63,079 nt of DNA from Pseudomonas sp. (GCF_030683065.1 NZ_JAUXMX010000055.1:1-63079); one strand, 5' to 3'. Counted from the first letter of the stretch, positions 17,768 through 27,498 are shown. A program made the numbers and translations. Notes: generated by a model from the letters alone, not told the origin.

Positions 17768-17782
17768 ATCCGCCGCAGTTGC

Positions 17783-19825
17783 TTACTTGACCCGCTGGCC
17801 CGGCTTGGCGCCGCTGTCCGGACTAAGCAGGTAGATTTCCTCACCGCCGGGGCCTGCAGCCAGGACCATGCCTTCGCTGATACCGAACTTCATCTTGCGT
17901 GCGGCCAGGTTGGCCACGTACAGGGTCAGGCGGCCTTCCAGCTTACTTGGGTCCGGATAGGCGCTCTTGATCCCGCTGAACACGTTGCGCTTGGCATCGC
18001 CAATATCCAGGGTCAGGCGCAGCAGCTTGTCGGCACCTTCGACGAATTCGCATTTCTCGATCAGGGCAATACGCAGGTCCACTGCGGCGAAGGCGTCGAA
18101 ATTGATCTCTGCGGCCAGCGGATCTTTTGTCAGTTCGCCATTGCCGGCTGCTGCTGGGGCGGCACCGCTGGCGGCCAGGTCTTCTTTGGAGGCTTCGATC
18201 ATGGCGTCGATTTTCGCAGGTTCGATTCGGGTCAGCAGGGCGCTGAACGGGTTCAGTTGATGGTTGGCCAGCAGGTTCTGGTGGTCGTCCCAAGTCAGCG
18301 GCGCGACATTGAGAAAGGCCTCGGCATCGGTAGCCAGTTTAGGCAGTACCGGCTTGAGGAAAATCAGCAGCTGGCGGAACAGGTTGATGCCCAGGGCGCA
18401 GATGGCCTGCACCTCGTCCTGCTTGCCGTCCTGTTTGGCCAGGGCCCAGGGCGCCTTGTCGGCGATCCAGGCGTTGGCGCGGTCGGCCAGGCCCATGATT
18501 TCGCGCATGGCGCGGGCAAAGTCACGGGCCTCGTAGGCCTCGGCGATGCTCGGGGCTGCGGCCTGGAAGGCGTCGGTCAGTTCGGGTGCGGCATTGCCGG
18601 CAACCAGCACGCCGGCATTACCCTTGTGGATAAAGCCCGCGCAACGACTAGCAATATTGACGACTTTGCCGACCAGATCCGAATTGACCTTCTGCACGAA
18701 GTCTTCGAGGTTGAGGTCGAGGTCTTCAATGCCGCGGCCCAGTTTGGCTGCGTAGTAATAACGCAGGTATTCCGGGTTGAGGTGATCCAGGTAGGTGCGC
18801 GCCTTGATGAAGGTGCCGCGCGACTTTGACATCTTCTGCCCGTTGACGGTCAGGTAGCCATGCACAGCGACCGCAGTCGGCTTGCGGAAACCTGCGCCTT
18901 CGAGCATGGCCGGCCAGAACAGGGCGTGGAAGTTGACGATGTCCTTGCCGATGAAGTGATACAGCTCGGCCGTCGAGTTCTTGCCCCAGAAGGCATCAAA
19001 ATCCAGCTCGGGAGTGCGTGCGCAGAGGTTCTTGAAGCTGGCCATGTAGCCGACGGGTGCGTCTAGCCACACGTAGAAGTACTTGCCCGGCTCGTCAGGG
19101 ATCTCGAAGCCGAAGTAGGGCGCATCGCGACTGATGTCCCATTCCTGCAGGCCGGAATCTAGCCATTCGGCGATCTTGTTGGCCACCGCGTCCTGCAAGG
19201 CGCCGCCTCGGGTCCAGCTTTTCAGCATGGCGTCGAAGTCTGGCAGTTTGAAGAAGAAGTGCTTGGAGTCGCGCAACTCCGGCACCGCACCGGAGATGGC
19301 AGAGCGCGGGTTCTTCAGTTCGGTGGGCTCATAGGTGGCGCCGCACTTCTCGCAGTTGTCGCCATACTGGTCTTCAGCGCCGCATTTCGGGCAGGTGCCC
19401 TTGATGAAGCGGTCGGCGAGGAACATGCCCTTTTCCGGGTCGAAGTACTGGGTTACCGAGCGCGTGGCGATATGCCCGGCGTCGCGCAGCTTCAGGTAGA
19501 TCGCTGCGGATAACTCGCGGTTCTCTTCGGAGTGGGTCGAGTGGTAGTTGTCGAAGTCCACCATGAAGTCAGCGAAGTCAGCCGTGTGTTCAGCCTTGAC
19601 GTTGGCGATCAACTGTTCCGGAGTAATGCCTTCTTTCTCGGCGCGCAGCATGATCGCCGAGCCGTGGGCGTCGTCGGCGCAGACGTAGATGGCCTGGTTG
19701 CCGCGCAGTTTCTGGAAGCGCACCCACATATCGGTCTGGATGTACTCGAGCATATGGCCGAGGTGGATCGAGCCGTTGGCATAGGGCAGGGCGCTGGTAA
19801 CGAGAATTTTGCGGGCTTCGCTCAT
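17783..19825 (-). CDS. metG: Methionyl-tRNA synthetase
   Basis: A 680-residue class I synthetase that charges initiator and elongator tRNA-Met. The HIGH-type motif is HLGH within ANGSIHLGHML, the zinc-binding pair is CPKC...CEKC, and KMSKS lies near residue 330. A C-terminal tRNA-binding (OB-fold) domain, needed for dimerisation, covers about the last 100 residues. ATG 19825 (MSEARKILVTSALPYANGS) matches the usual start; a longer frame upstream has no support. It is divergent from apbC. Confidence 0.96.
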   Translation of the reverse strand: MSEARKILVTSALPYANGSIHLGHMLEYIQTDMWVRFQKLRGNQAIYVCADDAHGSAIMLRAEKEGITPEQLIANVKAEHTADFADFMVDFDNYHSTHSEENRELSAAIYLKLRDAGHIATRSVTQYFDPEKGMFLADRFIKGTCPKCGAEDQYGDNCEKCGATYEPTELKNPRSAISGAVPELRDSKHFFFKLPDFDAMLKSWTRGGALQDAVANKIAEWLDSGLQEWDISRDAPYFGFEIPDEPGKYFYVWLDAPVGYMASFKNLCARTPELDFDAFWGKNSTAELYHFIGKDIVNFHALFWPAMLEGAGFRKPTAVAVHGYLTVNGQKMSKSRGTFIKARTYLDHLNPEYLRYYYAAKLGRGIEDLDLNLEDFVQKVNSDLVGKVVNIASRCAGFIHKGNAGVLVAGNAAPELTDAFQAAAPSIAEAYEARDFARAMREIMGLADRANAWIADKAPWALAKQDGKQDEVQAICALGINLFRQLLIFLKPVLPKLATDAEAFLNVAPLTWDDHQNLLANHQLNPFSALLTRIEPAKIDAMIEASKEDLAASGAAPAAAGNGELTKDPLAAEINFDAFAAVDLRIALIEKCEFVEGADKLLRLTLDIGDAKRNVFSGIKSAYPDPSKLEGRLTLYVANLAARKMKFGISEGMVLAAGPGGEEIYLLSPDSGAKPGQRVK

Positions 19826-20028
19826 GGGGATCGGCTGCACTGGTAACTCAGGGAAGCCGGCAACTATATAGGTGCGGGGAATTTTTTTCATCCTCGCGCA
19901 GGCAAACCCTGTCGTCGATAGTGTCTCGGGATACCTGCCAACTGCTCGATTGTGAGTAGGCTTGCGCCTATAGCTGTTGCCCTGGGGTAATATGTCCGCC
20001 TGATTTACTCAGTCTTTCGGAGTCCTCC

Positions 20029-21120
20029 ATGAGTGTTGTTACCCGCGCGGCGGTCGAAGCCGCATTGTCCCAATACATCGATCCCCATCTTAATCAGGAT
20101 CCGGTCAGTGCTGGCTGTGTGCGTGAGGTAGACATCCAGGGTGGCAAGGTTGGTGTGCGGCTGCAGTTGGGTTACGCCGCCGGTTTGTTCAAAAGCGGCT
20201 GGGCGCAGATGCTGCAGATGGCCCTGGAAGGCCTCGATGGCGTCGACAGTGCGCAGGTCCAAGTCGATTGCGTGATCGAGGCGCACAAGGCGCAAACCCA
20301 GGTGCCGGCCTTGGCCAATGTGAAGAATGTGATCGCCGTGGCCTCAGGCAAGGGCGGTGTGGGCAAGTCCACCACCGCCGCCAACCTGGCGCTGGCGTTG
20401 ATGCGTGAGGGCGCCAAGGTCGGCATTCTCGATGCGGACATTTACGGTCCGAGTCAGGGCATCATGTTCGGTATCGCCGAGGGTACGCGGCCTGAAATCA
20501 AGGATCAGAAATGGTTCGTGCCGCTCAAAGCCCATGGTATCGAAGTGATGTCGATGGCTTTTCTGACCGACGAAAATACCCCAGTGGTATGGCGCGGGCC
20601 GATGGTCTCTGGTGCGTTGATCCAGCTAATCACCCAGACCGCCTGGAATGACTTGGATTATCTGGTGGTCGACATGCCGCCAGGCACTGGCGACATCCAG
20701 TTGACTCTGGCGCAGAAGGTGCCGGTGTCCGGTGCGGTAATCGTCACCACGCCGCAGGACCTGGCATTGCTGGATGCGAAGAAGGGCGTAGAGATGTTCC
20801 GCAAGGTGAATATCCCGGTGCTCGGTGTGGTGGAAAATATGGCAGTGCATATTTGCTCGAACTGCGGGCATGCCGAGCATCTGTTCGGTGAGGGTGGTGG
20901 CGAGAAGCTGGCCGCGCAGTTCGATGTCGACCTGTTGGCGTCTTTGCCGTTGTCGATGGCCATTCGCATGCAATCCGACGGCGGCAAGCCGGCCACTATC
21001 GCCGACCCGGAAAGCCAGATCGCCATGATTTATCAGGAGATTGCCCGTAACGTTGGCGCGCGCATCGCCCAGGGTGATCGACAGCAGGCGATGCCAAGCA
21101 TCATGGTCAGCGATGACTGA
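20029..21120 (+). CDS. apbC: Fe-S cluster carrier ATPase ApbC/Mrp
   Basis: A 363-residue P-loop protein of the Mrp/NBP35 family (not the Mrp antiporter) that delivers Fe-S clusters. A short N-terminal DUF59-like domain is followed by the deviant Walker A GKGGVGKSTT (about residue 105) and the C-terminal CSNCG motif that holds the bridging cluster. It sits divergent to metG and upstream of dcd, as in P. aeruginosa. Confidence 0.93.
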   Translation: MSVVTRAAVEAALSQYIDPHLNQDPVSAGCVREVDIQGGKVGVRLQLGYAAGLFKSGWAQMLQMALEGLDGVDSAQVQVDCVIEAHKAQTQVPALANVKNVIAVASGKGGVGKSTTAANLALALMREGAKVGILDADIYGPSQGIMFGIAEGTRPEIKDQKWFVPLKAHGIEVMSMAFLTDENTPVVWRGPMVSGALIQLITQTAWNDLDYLVVDMPPGTGDIQLTLAQKVPVSGAVIVTTPQDLALLDAKKGVEMFRKVNIPVLGVVENMAVHICSNCGHAEHLFGEGGGEKLAAQFDVDLLASLPLSMAIRMQSDGGKPATIADPESQIAMIYQEIARNVGARIAQGDRQQAMPSIMVSDD

Positions 21121-21129
21121 GAGTTTGTG

Positions 21130-21304
21130 AAAAACGCTCGCCTACTGCGACTGCCTGCTGGTGTCCGCAGCGGGCGTAGCCTCTACAAATTGGTGCGGCA
21201 CCAATCCGGCGGGCTCGCAGCGTAGCGAAAACCCGCCAGCTTTGTGCCGTGCCGATGAACCATGGTGCACTGCCTGCTGCGAGTGTCGACGGTTTGCGCC
21301 AATT
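21130..21304. repeat. Intergenic palindromic cluster downstream of apbC
   Basis: An AAAACGCTCGCCTAC-type segment (21130 onward, shared with 56803-56817) is followed by two hairpins: ATTGGTG/CACCAAT (21189-21205) and GGCGGG/CCCGCC (21208-21237). No gene is visible. Confidence 0.5.
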
Positions 21305-21314
21305 TGCGCCCACA

Positions 21315-21343
21315 AAAAAGCCCCGCACTAGGCGGGGCTTTTT
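21315..21343. terminator. Bidirectional terminator between apbC and csp
   Basis: A 12-bp perfect stem AAAAAGCCCCGC / GCGGGGCTTTTT with a 5-base loop, between converging genes and 20 bp beyond the csp stop. Confidence 0.9.
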
Positions 21344-21363
21344 AACAAGCGGGTTAGATCAGG

Positions 21364-21573
21364 TTATGCAACCTGAACTTCCTCAGCTTGCATGCCTTTC
21401 TGACCACGGGTGGCCACGAAAGTAACTGCTTGGCCTTCTTTCAGGCTCTTGAAGCCATCGCTCTGGATAGCTTTGAAGTGTACAAACAGGTCATCACCGG
21501 ATTGCGGAGTGATAAAGCCGTAGCCTTTCTCATCGTTAAACCACTTGACGGTACCATTCTGACGATTCGACAT
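21364..21573 (-). CDS. CspA-family cold-shock protein
   Basis: A 69-residue single cold-shock domain, about the normal length. RNP1 is KGYGFI and RNP2 is LFVHF, and both bind single-stranded RNA or DNA. The start NGTVKWFNDEKGYGF is family-typical, preceded by TAGGAG. Which of the several Pseudomonas csp paralogues it is cannot be decided from sequence alone. Confidence 0.93.
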   Translation of the reverse strand: MSNRQNGTVKWFNDEKGYGFITPQSGDDLFVHFKAIQSDGFKSLKEGQAVTFVATRGQKGMQAEEVQVA

Positions 21574-21898
21574 GTTATGTCTCCTAACAATTTTGATAAC
21601 AGCCCTGGAAAAGCCCAGGCCGGGACTGAGTGCAACGAGTACTAGGAGTCGGACGATGTTTGGATCGAAATCTAGGCATCAAGTAGCGATTCGCGGTGAC
21701 ACATGCAGCACAGTGGCGCTACTGTACGCGGTTTTAACGATAAGCGCGAACGCTCTGTGCGCCTTTCTGTTATTCGGCGATGGTTGAAGTATGGCCATAA
21801 CTTATGGGCTGGCATGGGTCGACAGCCTTTGAACCCTGTCGCCGGCCCCGGTAAGATGCGTTCACTTCTTCATCACCCGCTTATTCAGGACACTCGCC
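21574..21898. other. Divergent csp/dcd upstream region
   Basis: About 325 bp without a gene. The csp-proximal part (21574-21700) probably holds its promoter and a 5' untranslated leader, which is typically long in this family. The dcd side has no box I can name with confidence. Confidence 0.4.
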
Positions 21899-22465
21899 AT
21901 GAGCATCAAATCGGATAAATGGATTCGCCGCATGGCTCAAGAGCACGGCATGATCGAACCCTTCGTTGAGCGCCAGGTACGCGCAGAAGGCAGTCAGCCG
22001 CTGATCTCCTTCGGTGTTTCCAGCTATGGCTACGATGTGCGCTGTGCCGATGAATTCAAGGTGTTCACCAACATCAATTCGGCTACCGTTGATCCGAAGA
22101 ACTTCGACGAAAAGAGCTTTGTCGACGTCAAAAGCGACGTGTGCATCATTCCGCCGAACTCCTTCGCCCTGGCGCGCACCGTTGAATACTTCCGTATCCC
22201 GCGCAATGTGCTGACCATCTGCCTGGGCAAGAGCACTTATGCGCGTTGCGGCATCATCGTCAACGTCACCCCGCTGGAGCCAGAATGGGAAGGCCATGTG
22301 ACGCTGGAGTTTTCCAACACCACCACCTTGCCGGCGAAGATCTATGCCCATGAAGGTGTGGCGCAGATGCTCTTTCTCGAATCTGATGAGGAGTGTGAAG
22401 TGTCTTACAAGGATCGCGGCGGCAAATACCAGGGGCAACGTGGTGTGACCTTGCCGAAAGCCTGA
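21899..22465 (+). CDS. dcd: dCTP deaminase
   Basis: A 188-residue trimeric dUTPase-fold enzyme that deaminates dCTP to dUTP for dTMP synthesis. The family motif around the catalytic Glu reads GHVTLEFSNTT, and ISFGVSSYGYDVRC lies at the N-terminus. Nothing indicates the bifunctional dUTP-forming variant. It is followed by a very strong terminator. Confidence 0.94.
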   Translation: MSIKSDKWIRRMAQEHGMIEPFVERQVRAEGSQPLISFGVSSYGYDVRCADEFKVFTNINSATVDPKNFDEKSFVDVKSDVCIIPPNSFALARTVEYFRIPRNVLTICLGKSTYARCGIIVNVTPLEPEWEGHVTLEFSNTTTLPAKIYAHEGVAQMLFLESDEECEVSYKDRGGKYQGQRGVTLPKA

Positions 22466-22481
22466 TCGATTTTCTGGATTA

Positions 22482-22520
22482 AAAAAGCCGGGTTCCACAT
22501 TGTGTGGAACCCGGCTTTTT
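22482..22520. terminator. Strong bidirectional terminator between dcd and nadE
   Basis: An 18-bp perfect stem from AAAAAGCCGGGTTCCACA to its complement ends in TTTTT, with only a 3-base loop. It lies 17 bp after dcd and 20 bp beyond the nadE stop on the opposite strand. Confidence 0.92.
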
Positions 22521-22539
22521 CTTGCCCGTGATTTCGTAA

Positions 22540-23367
22540 TCAGGGTGCCAGCGGCAGTTCGCGCTTGTGCCGACTGTTGTCGTAGGTGCGGGTGATGATC
22601 GCATACGCCTCGTCGCGAACCGGCTGGCCATGCAGGAAGGCGTCGATCTCGGCGTAACTGACGCCATGTGCTTCTTCGTCCGGTTTACCGGGACGCAGTT
22701 CTTCCAGGTCGGCGGTGGGTACCTTGAATACCAGGTTTTCCGGTGCGCCAAGTTGCTTGGCAATAGCACGCACCTGCCCTTTGACCAGGCCGCTGAGCGG
22801 GGCCAGGTCGCAAGCGCCATCACCGAATTTGGTAAAAAAGCCCATCACCGCCTCGGCAGCGTGATCGGTGCCGATCACCAGGCCATTATTGGCATTGGCG
22901 ATGGCGAACTGGGCGACCATGCGCACGCGGGCCTTGATGTTGCCGACGACAAAGTCGCGGCGTGCTGCGGTGAGTTGCTGCAGGTGAGTGACCTGTTCGC
23001 CGAGTCCCGTCACGCTGCCTTCGATGTTTACCGTGTCTTCTTCGTCCGCGCCGATAAATTGCAGTGATGCCTGGGCATCGTGCTCGTCGTGCTGGGTGCC
23101 GTGAGGCAGGCGCACGGCAATGAAACGGTACGCAGCATCGTTGGTCTGGTTGCGCAGTTCTTCCACGCTTAGCTGCGCCAGACGCCCGGCGGTCAGTGAG
23201 TCGACCCCGCCGCTGATACCCAGCACCAGTACTTTTAGGCCGGCGTTACGCAGGCAATCCTTGATAAAGGTTTTGCGTCGCTCGATCTCAGCCAGCAGGG
23301 CGGCTTCGTCGGCGAAGGGGGGCACCACGTTCAGGGCAGTGGCGATTTCGGCTTGGCGGCTGCTCAT
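22540..23367 (-). CDS. nadE: NH3-dependent NAD+ synthetase
   Basis: A 275-residue single-domain enzyme that amidates deamido-NAD with ammonia. The PP-loop motif LGISGGVDS lies near residue 50, and LAPLSGLVKGQVRA is the typical second half. No glutaminase domain is fused, so free ammonia is the expected donor. ATG 23367 follows AAGGAACC. Confidence 0.94.
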   Translation of the reverse strand: MSSRQAEIATALNVVPPFADEAALLAEIERRKTFIKDCLRNAGLKVLVLGISGGVDSLTAGRLAQLSVEELRNQTNDAAYRFIAVRLPHGTQHDEHDAQASLQFIGADEEDTVNIEGSVTGLGEQVTHLQQLTAARRDFVVGNIKARVRMVAQFAIANANNGLVIGTDHAAEAVMGFFTKFGDGACDLAPLSGLVKGQVRAIAKQLGAPENLVFKVPTADLEELRPGKPDEEAHGVSYAEIDAFLHGQPVRDEAYAIITRTYDNSRHKRELPLAP

Positions 23368-23862
23368 GCTGGTTCCTTGGGGCAAGTCGGTACGCGGATG
23401 ATGGTGGGCGGCAAGCGACGGCCTGCTCGTGGTGGCATGGCTTTCCATCGTGATGGTTTGCCACAAACGCTAAAGGATCATAAGCCAACTATGCCCTCGC
23501 GTTAATCTGCAAAGTTGTGTTCTGGGCTGAAATTCAAGCGAACAGCAGGCGCTTAGGCCCCGCGGAGTGCTGCTGCAGTGCCGAGCACATCAGCGATGTC
23601 GGTTGTTCCGTAGTTCCACCTTCAGTGCGGCTGGTCGGCGTTGGATTGCCCCGGATTTAATCCAGGCTACAAAAAACGGCGCATTTGGCTTAACTGAACA
23701 GTGCTGCGGTCTGGCGGAGCAGTGGCGCTGAAACATCTGGAAAGGCTGTGCTGCGAGGTACGGCCTGTACCGGTCGAGTTGCTTTGGTAGGGTGTGTCTG
23801 ACGCAGAAGCGTGTCGCCTATTCAAGAGGCGTTCGAGTGTTTTAGTACTGGAGGAATCAGTT
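23368..23862. other. Intergenic region, nadE to the next small gene
   Basis: About 495 bp without a credible gene. It contains a REP-like half element (23649-23670). No strong hairpin or conserved ORF is visible in the rest. Confidence 0.5.
23649..23670 (-). repeat. REP-like half element
   Basis: CCCCGGATTTAATCCAGGC followed by TAC: a variant of the GTAGCC-CCGGAT family in inverted orientation. Confidence 0.5.
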
Positions 23863-24090
23863 ATGACGACCTGGAAGATTACATACAGCAAAGATGAGCG
23901 GACCGAGGTGTTCGAGCTGCAATCCAGCCGCAAGCCAGACATGGAGAAGGCGGTTCTGCAGTTGCTCAAAATGGCCGAAAAGGTTTACGAGTGCGAAGAG
24001 CCAAAAGATTTACCCAATGAAATCCAGACCCCGGCGGTGCGCCTGGATGAGTGTTATGGCATCACCATCACCGGGATCACCCGCGTCTGA
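23863..24090 (+). CDS. Hypothetical small soluble protein
   Basis: A 75-residue protein with a clear ribosome-binding site (GGAGGA, 7 bp before ATG). It begins with a beta-strand-like MTTWKITYS and has a central helix PDMEKAVLQLLKMAEKVYECEEP. No membrane segment or signal is present. I do not recognise the family. It is monocistronic by spacing. Confidence 0.65.
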   Translation: MTTWKITYSKDERTEVFELQSSRKPDMEKAVLQLLKMAEKVYECEEPKDLPNEIQTPAVRLDECYGITITGITRV

Positions 24091-24135
24091 CCCTTGTCAG
24101 TTGCTGGGCCGCGAGCGCGGAGGTAAATCATGCGC

Positions 24136-24163
24136 AAAAGAAAGGGCGCCAGAAGGCGCCCTA
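24136..24163 (-). terminator. Terminator downstream of the acylase gene
   Basis: On the minus strand AGGGCGCC-TTCT-GGCGCCCT is followed by TTCTTTT. It lies about 80 bp past the acylase stop. On the plus strand no T-tract follows. Confidence 0.7.
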
Positions 24164-24244
24164 AAGTGATGACCTATGGAGTAAGTCTGTTTCTTCAGAG
24201 CTGAGGCCTGGCACATTGGTTCAATCGCCGCCGACCAGTGGTGG

Positions 24245-26782
24245 CTATTTTCCGGGTGTCAGGATCAGGCGCTTGCTGCCATAGACCTTTTCGAGATTCT
24301 GGGGCTGAAACGGGAAACTCATGTACTGGCCCTTGAGCCAGGCATCAATGCCGTCGGCGTAATGCTTGCTCGCCGGGTTGCCGGATTGGCCGGAGCTGTT
24401 GAGGCCGATCAACGGCTCTTCGCGGCCGAAGTCGACGACGATGCGCATGGCCGGGATCAGCCAGGTGTCGAAGTCCTGCCCCCAGTTGTAGGCCGATACA
24501 TTGAGTGTGCTGTGGTCGCCTCCGGCGGGGTAGGGGCCGCGGTCCAGGTAGCCCTTCAGTGAGTTGACCGCAGTGCGCTGGCTGGTGCTCATGTAAGGCG
24601 CCAGTTTGCTGGTCTCGCTGACCCAGTCGTAGCGGTGCAGCTTGCCCCACTGCCAGGCGCTGCGCTCGCTGCCGAGCTTGGCTTCGGCGAAGGTCACCGC
24701 GGCGGCCAGGCTGCGAGCGAGAATGGCAGGTTTGTCTTCTTGCTGGGCGCTGCCGATATCGTTCCAGAACGGGCTGTCGTCACGGCCTAGCAGGTGGTCG
24801 GCCTGGGCCGAATAGGATTTGTTAGCAGTCTCTACCAGAGCCAGCCATGCGGGGCTGGTTTCGGGGCCCAGTTCATCGAGGAAAATCTGCCGCGCGCTTT
24901 CGTGCAGGAAGGCGCCATAGAGTGCGGCATCTGACGAGCTCGCCTGGAGGTTGCCGTCGAATGCCATTAGTCGGCTGTAGGCTTCGCGCGCTTTGCTGCG
25001 TTCTAGCGCTGGCAGGGCCTCGATGGCTTTTTGCAGCGGCTCGGCCATGCCCGGTGCCTCGAACATGCTTTGCAGTTTGCCGACAAAGGGTGTGGTCTGA
25101 TCGTACTGCATGGCAATCATGCTGCGAGTGTCGTGCTTGCCGTTGCCAGCCAGCTGCGCCAGGCGCTCGTAGCGCTCAGGGTAATACCAGGAGTTGGACA
25201 GCTGCATGCCGTAGCCGCGCGGCACGGTGCGGTGGTTGGCGGTGCCCAGCCAGCCCTGCGGTGGATCCTGATCGTAGGGATGCAGCATCGGATCGGCGAA
25301 ACCATCCCAGTCGTAACGGCTGTCCCAGCCAGGTGAAGGTATCAGGCCAAGGCCTTCGCGCCGATTGGGAAAGCGTCCGGTAACCTGCCAGCCAATATGC
25401 TGGGCGTCGGCGAAGACGATATTCAATGGCATGGCGCGCACTTCGCGGGTGGCCTCAAAGGCTTGCTCGACTGACTGCGCGCGGGACAGGTCGAACAGTG
25501 CGTCTAGGGATTGATCCGCCTCGAACTGCGTGGTTTGCAAGGCCAGTCCGTAGCCACTGTTCAATTGCAGGGGCTGTAACGGATGTTTGCGCTCGCCCAA
25601 TACCGAGTTGAGCAGCGGGCCGTGACGGGTCTCGAAGATGGTTTCGCGGATCGGCCGCTGACCCTTGATAAAGAAGGTTTCCTGGCGCTCCCGAGTAGCC
25701 AGCCATTTGCCGTCGGCCTGGTAGTAGAGCCGATCGCCTTCGCGCTTGATCTTCTCCAGGAACAGGTCCTGGTTGTCACCCATGACCATGGTCATGCCCC
25801 AGCCGAGTTTGCCGTTGAACCCGGCAACGATAGCGGGTACGCCGGCAATCGACACGCCGGCGGCCTGGAATTTCGGCGAGCGGATCTGCACGAAGTTCCA
25901 CGCCGATGGCATCGACAATGGCAGGTGGGTATCGTTGGCCAGCAGACTCTTGCCGCTGCGGCTGTTCTGTGGGGCTATGGCCCAGTTGTTGGACGCGGCG
26001 ACGCCAAGCATGTGGGTGCTGGCGAGCTGGCTGGCCGCATTGTTGACAGCGGCCAGGCCTGGAATCTGTCCGCTGAGGTTCAGACCCTTGAGTTTTGCGG
26101 CCTCATCGAATGGCAGCGGTTCGTCCGGGTAGGTGGGCAGCAACCAGGCGAGTTGCTCGCTGCCGACTTGCTGCGTGAGCACCAGGGCGGCGATTTCTTC
26201 CTGCAGGTTGACCGATAGGCCGAAGTTCAGCAGGCAGAACACCAGTACCGAGTCTTCGGCTTTCCAGTAGGGCGGGCGATAGCCGGATTGCGCCAGGTCC
26301 ATCGGCAGCTTGTCGCGATAGCGGAACAGGTAGGCGTTGACGCCGCGGGCGTATACCTCGAAAAACTTTTTCAGGCGTGGCGAGGCGTTGGCATACAGCA
26401 CTTCGGCACTTTTCTTCAAGTTGACCGCGCGCATCAGGCGATCAATTTCCAGTACCCCGGGGCCAGCCATCTCTGCTAATCGACCTTCGGCCATCAGGCG
26501 TAGCCCGACCATCTGACTGAGGCGGTCGCTGGCATGCACATAGCCCAAGGCGAATAGTGCGTCGTGGAACGTATTGGTCTCGATCAGCGGCATGCCCAAG
26601 GCATTGCGTCGAATCACCACGTTTTGTGCCAGGCCCTGCACGCGCACGGTGCCTTGATCCGGGTGCAGGCTATCGCTGTACCGGCTGTCGAGAAATGACT
26701 GGCAGCCGCTTAACGCCAAGCCGGCAGTGAGGCCGGCGGCAAGGCCCAGGTGGGCTAGGGGGCGGAATGCGCGCGTTAGCAT
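24245..26782 (-). CDS. quiP: QuiP-like acyl-homoserine lactone/penicillin acylase
   Basis: An 845-residue Ntn-hydrolase of the penicillin acylase family. A lipoprotein signal ends LALSG-Cys27, so it is probably outer-membrane or periplasm anchored. The autocatalytic cleavage site lies before Ser264 in GVAASNNWAIAP; that Ser becomes the nucleophile. Length, lipobox and flanking genes resemble P. aeruginosa QuiP, which hydrolyses long-chain acyl-homoserine lactones and so degrades quorum signals. Substrate specificity here is inferred from resemblance; penicillin G-type or other amide substrates remain possible. Confidence 0.78.
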   Translation of the reverse strand: MLTRAFRPLAHLGLAAGLTAGLALSGCQSFLDSRYSDSLHPDQGTVRVQGLAQNVVIRRNALGMPLIETNTFHDALFALGYVHASDRLSQMVGLRLMAEGRLAEMAGPGVLEIDRLMRAVNLKKSAEVLYANASPRLKKFFEVYARGVNAYLFRYRDKLPMDLAQSGYRPPYWKAEDSVLVFCLLNFGLSVNLQEEIAALVLTQQVGSEQLAWLLPTYPDEPLPFDEAAKLKGLNLSGQIPGLAAVNNAASQLASTHMLGVAASNNWAIAPQNSRSGKSLLANDTHLPLSMPSAWNFVQIRSPKFQAAGVSIAGVPAIVAGFNGKLGWGMTMVMGDNQDLFLEKIKREGDRLYYQADGKWLATRERQETFFIKGQRPIRETIFETRHGPLLNSVLGERKHPLQPLQLNSGYGLALQTTQFEADQSLDALFDLSRAQSVEQAFEATREVRAMPLNIVFADAQHIGWQVTGRFPNRREGLGLIPSPGWDSRYDWDGFADPMLHPYDQDPPQGWLGTANHRTVPRGYGMQLSNSWYYPERYERLAQLAGNGKHDTRSMIAMQYDQTTPFVGKLQSMFEAPGMAEPLQKAIEALPALERSKAREAYSRLMAFDGNLQASSSDAALYGAFLHESARQIFLDELGPETSPAWLALVETANKSYSAQADHLLGRDDSPFWNDIGSAQQEDKPAILARSLAAAVTFAEAKLGSERSAWQWGKLHRYDWVSETSKLAPYMSTSQRTAVNSLKGYLDRGPYPAGGDHSTLNVSAYNWGQDFDTWLIPAMRIVVDFGREEPLIGLNSSGQSGNPASKHYADGIDAWLKGQYMSFPFQPQNLEKVYGSKRLILTPGK

Positions 26783-26846
26783 ACAGCTAGCTCCTTACAG
26801 ACGCGGGGCTGGAAAATCGGTGGGTAAACGTACTATTTCACTAGGC

Positions 26847-27308
26847 TCAGGAAGGTTGTTTCAGGCCTTCTTCGAGCAGCCAGCGTGCAGCTGTGCGAGC
26901 GGCAGACTTGTGCTGCAGTTCCAGTTCATTGAAATGCTTTTCATGCTGGCGCCGCTCGGCCTGTTCCAGAGCTTTCCAGTGGGCGTGGGTAGGTACCTGG
27001 GCGGTGGCTTCGAACAAGAGGTGAAATACCTGGCAGCGGGAATCCTGGCTGAGCAGGGTGTCGTAATTATCCAGTAGCACCTTGATCCTGATCGCGCCCT
27101 CGATCAGTGGCAACTGGCCTTCGAGCAGGCTGCCGGCGAGCATTTGCAAATCACCGGCCAGGCGCTCACTCCGCAGTAGTTCAGCCTGCGCCAGGTTGCG
27201 CCGTTGCGCCCAGACGCGGCGCCACAGGAGCAGGGCGTACAGTGCAAGGGCCGTCACCACCAGGGCGCTGGCGAGTAGAAGCAGAAGATTAAACGTAGTC
27301 ACAGGCAC
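26847..27308 (-). CDS. DUF2489-type membrane protein
   Basis: About 153 residues: one N-terminal membrane helix (LLLLLASALVVTALALYALLL), then a cytoplasmic helical region. It matches the DUF2489 pattern as I recall it; function unknown. GTG 27308 was chosen because it lies one base after the upstream SEC-C stop codon (TGA-T-GTG), which suggests translational coupling. GTG 27302 is an alternative. Confidence 0.65.
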   Translation of the reverse strand: MPVTTFNLLLLLASALVVTALALYALLLWRRVWAQRRNLAQAELLRSERLAGDLQMLAGSLLEGQLPLIEGAIRIKVLLDNYDTLLSQDSRCQVFHLLFEATAQVPTHAHWKALEQAERRQHEKHFNELELQHKSAARTAARWLLEEGLKQPS

Positions 27309-27309
27309 A

Positions 27310-27498
27310 TCAAACGCCGTGACATTTTTTGAATTTCTTCTGGCTGCCGCATGGGCAAGGGTCGTTGCGACCAATGTCCTTCAGCGTGTTGCGCACCGGC
27401 TCTTGGTGAGCGTGGTTGCAGTCCGGGCCATGCACGTGGTCGTGATCATGCTCGGTGTGGTGGCCGTCGGAGCCGTTTGCGTGGGCGTGCTGGTTCAT
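27310..27498 (-). CDS. Small His-rich SEC-C metal-binding protein
   Basis: A 62-residue protein. The C-terminus is a classical SEC-C zinc motif, NDPCPCGSQKKFKKCHG. The first 33 residues hold about ten His plus Asp, Glu and Cys (HDHDHVHGPDCNHAH), a likely metal-chelating tail. SEC-C motifs bind zinc and often mediate contacts to SecB or ribosomes; the role here is unknown. It lies 6 bp downstream of the LEA-type lipoprotein gene and is coupled to the DUF2489 gene. Confidence 0.75.
   Translation of the reverse strand: MNQHAHANGSDGHHTEHDHDHVHGPDCNHAHQEPVRNTLKDIGRNDPCPCGSQKKFKKCHGV

Noticed and set aside
20029..21120. Naming the apbC gene mrp and linking it to the Mrp antiporters
   Set aside because: The shared name is coincidental. 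This is a P-loop Fe-S carrier (GKGGVGKSTT), unrelated to the antiporter subunits.
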